Below are positions 6,412-9,189 of a DNA stretch of 9,189 nucleotides, piece after piece. Numbering within the stretch: the stretch's first letter is position 1; each line of letters starts with the position of its first letter. The notes under the pieces are model-generated. The model was not told the origin of the DNA, did not search any database, and worked only from the letters and a program-made list of their open reading frames with translations. This DNA is from an uncultured Eubacteriales bacterium (lineage in GTDB: Bacteria; Bacillota; Clostridia; Lachnospirales; Lachnospiraceae): positions 1-9,189 of the forward strand of contig OMSP01000114.1 of assembly GCA_900313775.1 (NCBI GenBank). The letters are read 5' to 3'. A program made the translations under genes and the position numbers.

Positions 6412-8619
6412 ATGGAGCATCTGACCGGCTACGTCGATCATATCATTTTCCGAAATGAGGAAAACGGATATTCTGTCTTTGTGCTTGAAAACGAAGACGG
6501 AGAAGTTACCTGTGTCGGCAGCATACCTCTTCTTCATGAGGGGGAGCTGGTCGATGTCGAGGGTCAGTTTGTCCTTCATCCCACTTACGGTATGCAGTGG
6601 AAGGTCGAAAAACTGACTGTGAAGACTCCGGAAGATGAGGAGTCGATCGCCCGGTATCTCGGCTCGGGTGCCATCAAGGGGGTAGGGGAGAAACTCGCTT
6701 CCCGGATCGTGCAGACATTCGGAGAGGAGACATTCCGCATCATAGAGGAGGAGCCGGAGAGACTCGCGGAGATCAAAGGCATCAGTCCGCGTATCGCGCG
6801 TAGCATAGGCGCGCAGGTCGAGGAGAAGAGCGCGATGCGCGACGCCATGATGTATATGGAGAGGTTCGGCATCACGCCGCGGCTGGCAGCTAAGATATAT
6901 GAACGCTACGGGCAGGAGCTTTTCGCAGTCATACAAAACAACCCTTACCGGTTGGCTGAGGATATTGAGGGAGTCGGATTCAAGACTGCGGACACGATAG
7001 CAGCAGAGGCAGGTATCCCTGTCGATTCGGCATTCCGTATTCGCAGCGGTGTCGTCTACGCACTGTCGCAGAGTGTGGGTGAGGGTCATGTCTATCTGCC
7101 CGAGGATGAGCTCTATGCCAACGCCTGCGATCTGCTCGGTGTCGAGAGCTTCGATCTGGATGAGATCCTATTAGAATTGTCGATCGACCGTTTGGTCGTT
7201 GTATCACAGACGGACAGCGAAAGACACGTCTATCTCTCCCGTCTCTATTTCATGGAGATCAACACTGCGAAAATGCTGACGGATCTCAATATCCGTGAAG
7301 AAGTCGATGAGGCGGTCCTGCGCCGCATGATCTCCCGTGCCGAAAGAGAGCAGGAACAGGAACTTGACGAGCAGCAGAGACAGGCGGTCATCTCGGCCTT
7401 TGCCTGCGGAATACTTCTGCTGACCGGCGGCCCCGGCACCGGAAAGACCACGACCGTTAACACACTGATACGCTGCGCCAGACGGCAGAAAATGAGCTTT
7501 CTTCTGGCGGCACCGACCGGTCGTGCAGCCAAGCGGATGAGCGAGGCGACCGGCTTCGAGGCCAAGACGATCCACCGGTTGCTGGAGGTCGGTGCGGGAG
7601 CTGAAGGAGAGGGCATGTTTGCCCGCAACGAGGAAAACCCGCTTGAGGCTGATCTGATCATAATTGACGAAATGTCCATGGTGGATCTGCCGCTCATGTA
7701 CGCTTTGTTAAAAGCCGTACCGGTAGGGACGCATCTGGTGCTTGCCGGTGACAGGGATCAGCTGCCGAGTGTCGGCTGCGGCCGTGTTTTGAGCGATATG
7801 ATCGCCTCTCATTGCTTCAACCTGGTTATGCTCACCAAAATATTCCGGCAGGCCGGTCAGAGTGATATTGTCGTCAATGCCCACAGGATCAACAGGGGCG
7901 AGCCGATTGAGCTCGACAATCAGAGCGAGGATTTCTTCATCATGCAGCGGGACAATGAGCAGGTGATCCAACAGGAAGTGCTGACCCTGCTGAAAGAGAA
8001 ACTGCCACGGTTTCTCAAGGTGAATCGCGAAGAGATCCAGGTGCTCACCCCGATGCGCAAAGGCGCGCTCGGAGTGGAGCAGCTCAATTTATTCCTCCAG
8101 AGGATGATCAATCCGCCGGGTGACGGCAAACCGGAGCTCGGATTTGCGGACAAGATACTGCGCCGCGGAGACAAGGTCATGCAGATCAAGAATAATTACC
8201 GCAAGGAATGGGAAGTGAGGGGAGCCGGCGGCGTGATTATCGACAAGGGAGAAGGGATATTCAACGGCGACCTCGGGACGGTCCTGAACGTCGATCCGGA
8301 GGGCGAGACCCTTGAGGTCTGCTTTGACGAAGACCGGGTGATCACTTATGAGCGGGACGAACTCCCGGAACTGGATCTGGCCTACGCGGTGACGATCCAC
8401 AAATCGCAGGGAAGCGAGTATCCGGCAGTCATCCTGCCGCTTCTGTCAGGCCCGCGGCAGCTGATGAGCCGCAATCTTCTCTACACGGCAGTGACAAGGG
8501 CAAAACGCCTGGTCGTAATCGTCGGCAGACGGTTGGTCGTGCTGCGCATGATCGAGAACAACCGAGAAAACAGGCGTTACAGCGGACTGGATCAGCGCCT
8601 TCAGGAATTGAGTTCCTGA
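6412..8619 (+). CDS. recD2: RecD2, ATP-dependent RecD-like 5'-3' DNA helicase (YrrC family)
   Basis: RecD2 is a superfamily 1B helicase moving 5' to 3' on DNA. In bacteria without RecBC it works alone in repair, mismatch and replication-fork maintenance. The protein is 735 residues, normal for the family. An N-terminal OB-like domain (about 1-70) is followed by helix-hairpin-helix segments near 82-100, 117-135 and 180-200, which are typical of RecD2 and absent from the short RecD of RecBCD. The helicase core has Walker A GGPGTGKTTT (339-348), motif Ia APTGRAAKRM (367-376), Walker B IIIDEMSMVD (416-425), motif III AGDRDQLPSVGCG (445-457), IFRQA (477-481), FNGDLG (617-622), motif V region TIHKSQGSEY (661-670) and motif VI YTAVTRAKR (691-699). 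All essential residues appear intact. It is the last gene of the tight cluster, and its stop codon forms part of a 7-bp inverted repeat. Identity is secure; its functional link to the neighbouring uvr genes is inferred from position. Confidence 0.97.
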   Translation: MEHLTGYVDHIIFRNEENGYSVFVLENEDGEVTCVGSIPLLHEGELVDVEGQFVLHPTYGMQWKVEKLTVKTPEDEESIARYLGSGAIKGVGEKLASRIVQTFGEETFRIIEEEPERLAEIKGISPRIARSIGAQVEEKSAMRDAMMYMERFGITPRLAAKIYERYGQELFAVIQNNPYRLAEDIEGVGFKTADTIAAEAGIPVDSAFRIRSGVVYALSQSVGEGHVYLPEDELYANACDLLGVESFDLDEILLELSIDRLVVVSQTDSERHVYLSRLYFMEINTAKMLTDLNIREEVDEAVLRRMISRAEREQEQELDEQQRQAVISAFACGILLLTGGPGTGKTTTVNTLIRCARRQKMSFLLAAPTGRAAKRMSEATGFEAKTIHRLLEVGAGAEGEGMFARNEENPLEADLIIIDEMSMVDLPLMYALLKAVPVGTHLVLAGDRDQLPSVGCGRVLSDMIASHCFNLVMLTKIFRQAGQSDIVVNAHRINRGEPIELDNQSEDFFIMQRDNEQVIQQEVLTLLKEKLPRFLKVNREEIQVLTPMRKGALGVEQLNLFLQRMINPPGDGKPELGFADKILRRGDKVMQIKNNYRKEWEVRGAGGVIIDKGEGIFNGDLGTVLNVDPEGETLEVCFDEDRVITYERDELPELDLAYAVTIHKSQGSEYPAVILPLLSGPRQLMSRNLLYTAVTRAKRLVVIVGRRLVVLRMIENNRENRRYSGLDQRLQELSS
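8601..8619 (+). repeat. Short inverted repeat at the end of recD2 (possible 3' hairpin)
   Basis: TCAGGAA (8601-8607) and TTCCTGA (8613-8619) form a perfect 7-bp stem with a 5-base loop. The downstream arm contains the recD2 stop codon. No U-run follows directly; the nearest is TTTT at 8633-8636, 13 bases on, so this is not a standard intrinsic terminator. It may cap or stabilise the recD2 mRNA end, weakly attenuate read-through into comF, or be coincidental. Confidence 0.4.
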
Positions 8620-8648
8620 AATCGACATGTAGTTTTCAATTGAATCGC

Positions 8649-8669
8649 GGGGAACGGGGAACGGAGGAA
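8649..8669 (+). repeat. Tandem heptamer GGGGAAC x2 plus a degenerate third copy overlapping the comF RBS
   Basis: GGGGAAC occurs at 8649-8655 and again, perfectly, at 8656-8662. GGAGGAA at 8663-8669 then looks like a degenerate third unit and supplies the Shine-Dalgarno sequence of comF. The unit length of seven is not a multiple of three, but the tract lies outside coding sequence, so copy-number change would alter only the leader. Confidence 0.75.
8663..8667 (+). promoter_or_regulatory. Ribosome binding site for comF
   Basis: GGAGG lies four bases before the ATG at 8672, slightly close but strong in sequence. It supports this start for comF. The preceding GGGG runs of the heptamer repeat could offer weak alternative pairing positions. 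Confidence 0.75.
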
Positions 8670-8671
8670 AT

Positions 8672-9189
8672 ATGCTGTTATGGGAATTGCTCTTTCCGCC
8701 TGTCTGCCCGTTTTGCGGAAAACTTTACAAGGGACGGATACACGCGGATGATATCTGTCCGGAATGCCGGAAACATTATCCGGTCATAGGAGAGCCTTAT
8801 TGCACTGTCTGCGGAAAGCCGCTTCATAACGGAGAACAGCTTTGTCACGACTGCACTTCCAGAAACCGGTCTTTTGACGGGGGTCGTGCCCTCTGGGTGC
8901 ATGAAGGAGCGCCGCGCCGGGCGGTCTACGATTTGAAGTTTCATGACCGCCGTGTGAATGCGGAGATCTTCGGGCGCGAGTTGGCGGCTCATTTTTCTGA
9001 CTGGCTCCGCGACCGGGAAACAAGTCTGATCCTGCCGGTCCCGCTGCATAAGCGCCGTCGGCGGGAACGAGGTTATAATCAGTCGGCACTTATCGCCCGG
9101 ACACTGTCACGGGAGACCGGCATCCCCTGCCGGGAAGATCTCCTGCGGCGGACAAAAGCGACGAAACGCATGAAGGTGCTGGACAAAAG
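8672..9189 (+). CDS. comF: ComF family protein (phosphoribosyltransferase-like, competence); 3'-truncated by window
   Basis: The frame starting at ATG 8672 stays open to the window end, giving 172 complete codons of a protein normally about 220-250 residues. ComF proteins are cytosolic; in Bacillus-type competence ComF helps move incoming single-stranded DNA, and homologues occur widely in bacteria not known to be competent. The N-terminal zinc region has four CxxC pairs (Cys 12/15, 29/32, 44/47, 58/61), with CPFCG and CTVCGKP typical of the family. The phosphoribosyltransferase-like part follows: the YDLKFHDRR segment (86-94), then ILPVPLHKRRRRERGYNQS (120-138), the family hallmark, then a TKATKRMKVL block (161-170) in the place where many homologues have T..Q..L. 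The PRPP-binding loop (usually DDvxTTG) would lie beyond the edge, so its integrity is unknown. It is separated by 52 bases from recD2, on the same strand, with its own strong ribosome binding site. Confidence 0.93.
   Translation, partial: MLLWELLFPPVCPFCGKLYKGRIHADDICPECRKHYPVIGEPYCTVCGKPLHNGEQLCHDCTSRNRSFDGGRALWVHEGAPRRAVYDLKFHDRRVNAEIFGRELAAHFSDWLRDRETSLILPVPLHKRRRRERGYNQSALIARTLSRETGIPCREDLLRRTKATKRMKVLDK

Larger units (their letters stand above)
8620..8671. other. Intergenic spacer between recD2 and comF
   Basis: This 52-base spacer is the only real gap in the window. From left to right it holds an unremarkable A/T-leaning part, a perfect 10-base palindrome TTCAATTGAA (8635-8644), and a purine-rich tandem heptamer leading into the comF ribosome binding site. 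No convincing -10/-35 promoter pair was found. The best match, TTGAGT at 8608 with TAGTTT at 8630, is weak. comF could therefore be read through from recD2 or have its own poor promoter. Confidence 0.6.

Noticed and set aside
6244..7089. Minus-strand open frame of 281 codons across the mreB-like/recD2 junction
   Set aside because: It is antisense to two well-supported genes, and its translation is rich in Arg, Ser, Leu and Cys with no family resemblance, as expected for a shadow frame.
2542..8619. A new defence or mobile system within the uvrA to recD2 region
   Set aside because: All genes belong to widespread housekeeping families, with no effector domain, integrase, transposase, att site or terminal repeat, and base composition looks uniform across the window.
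8608..8635. Possible comF promoter, TTGAGT (8608) and TAGTTT (8630)
   Set aside because: About 4 of 6 and 3 of 6 matches to sigma-A consensus with a 16-base gap is no better than chance, and the -35 lies in the loop of the recD2-end hairpin.
8601..8636. Intrinsic terminator after recD2
   Set aside because: The stem is short and AT-containing, and the nearest T run (8633-8636) is 13 bases beyond the stem rather than directly after it.
1..9189. Very frequent GATC sites across the window
   Set aside because: They follow from frequent GAT and ATC codons, and ATC after codons ending in G (as in GTG ATC, CTG ATC, GAG ATC). No clustering at a regulatory site or origin was seen.

Overview
The window is an ordinary-looking but tightly packed stretch of bacterial chromosome, with every gene on the + strand. 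It most resembles a moderately GC-rich member of the Firmicutes, probably the Clostridia and perhaps near Lachnospiraceae. The basis is strong AAAGGAG-type ribosome binding sites, a RecD2-type helicase (the form found in bacteria that lack RecBCD), a four-cysteine-pair ComF protein, an MreB/Mbl-family protein, and MEP-pathway isoprenoid synthesis. GC content looks like the mid-fifties in percent, judged by eye and not counted. The taxonomic placement is inference from gene style and was not searched.

Layout: the 3' part of ispD (1-566), uvrB (567-2549), uvrA (2542-5415), an mreB/mbl-like gene (5406-6401), recD2 (6412-8619), a 52-base spacer (8620-8671), and the 5' part of comF (8672 to the window end). 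The first five genes are almost certainly one transcription unit. ispD stops on the base before uvrB starts. uvrB and uvrA overlap by 8 bases, uvrA and the mreB-like gene overlap by 10, and only 10 bases separate the mreB-like gene from recD2. No promoter is visible inside the window, so the unit is presumably read from upstream of ispD. The only non-coding stretch longer than 10 bases is the 52-base spacer before comF. It holds a short inverted repeat at its upstream edge, a palindrome, and a tandem heptamer that runs into the comF ribosome binding site.

Function: UvrA and UvrB are the damage-recognition and damage-verification proteins of nucleotide excision repair; UvrC must be encoded elsewhere. 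RecD2 is a 5'-3' helicase linked to repair and replication-fork maintenance. ComF is a DNA-uptake accessory protein in Bacillus-type competence. The middle of the window is therefore largely DNA metabolism, interrupted by one actin-like protein with no mreC or mreD beside it. That gene carries unusual residues in its ATP-binding loop and is the most interesting item here. I see no mobile element, CRISPR array, tRNA, rRNA, riboswitch or clearly new multi-gene system.
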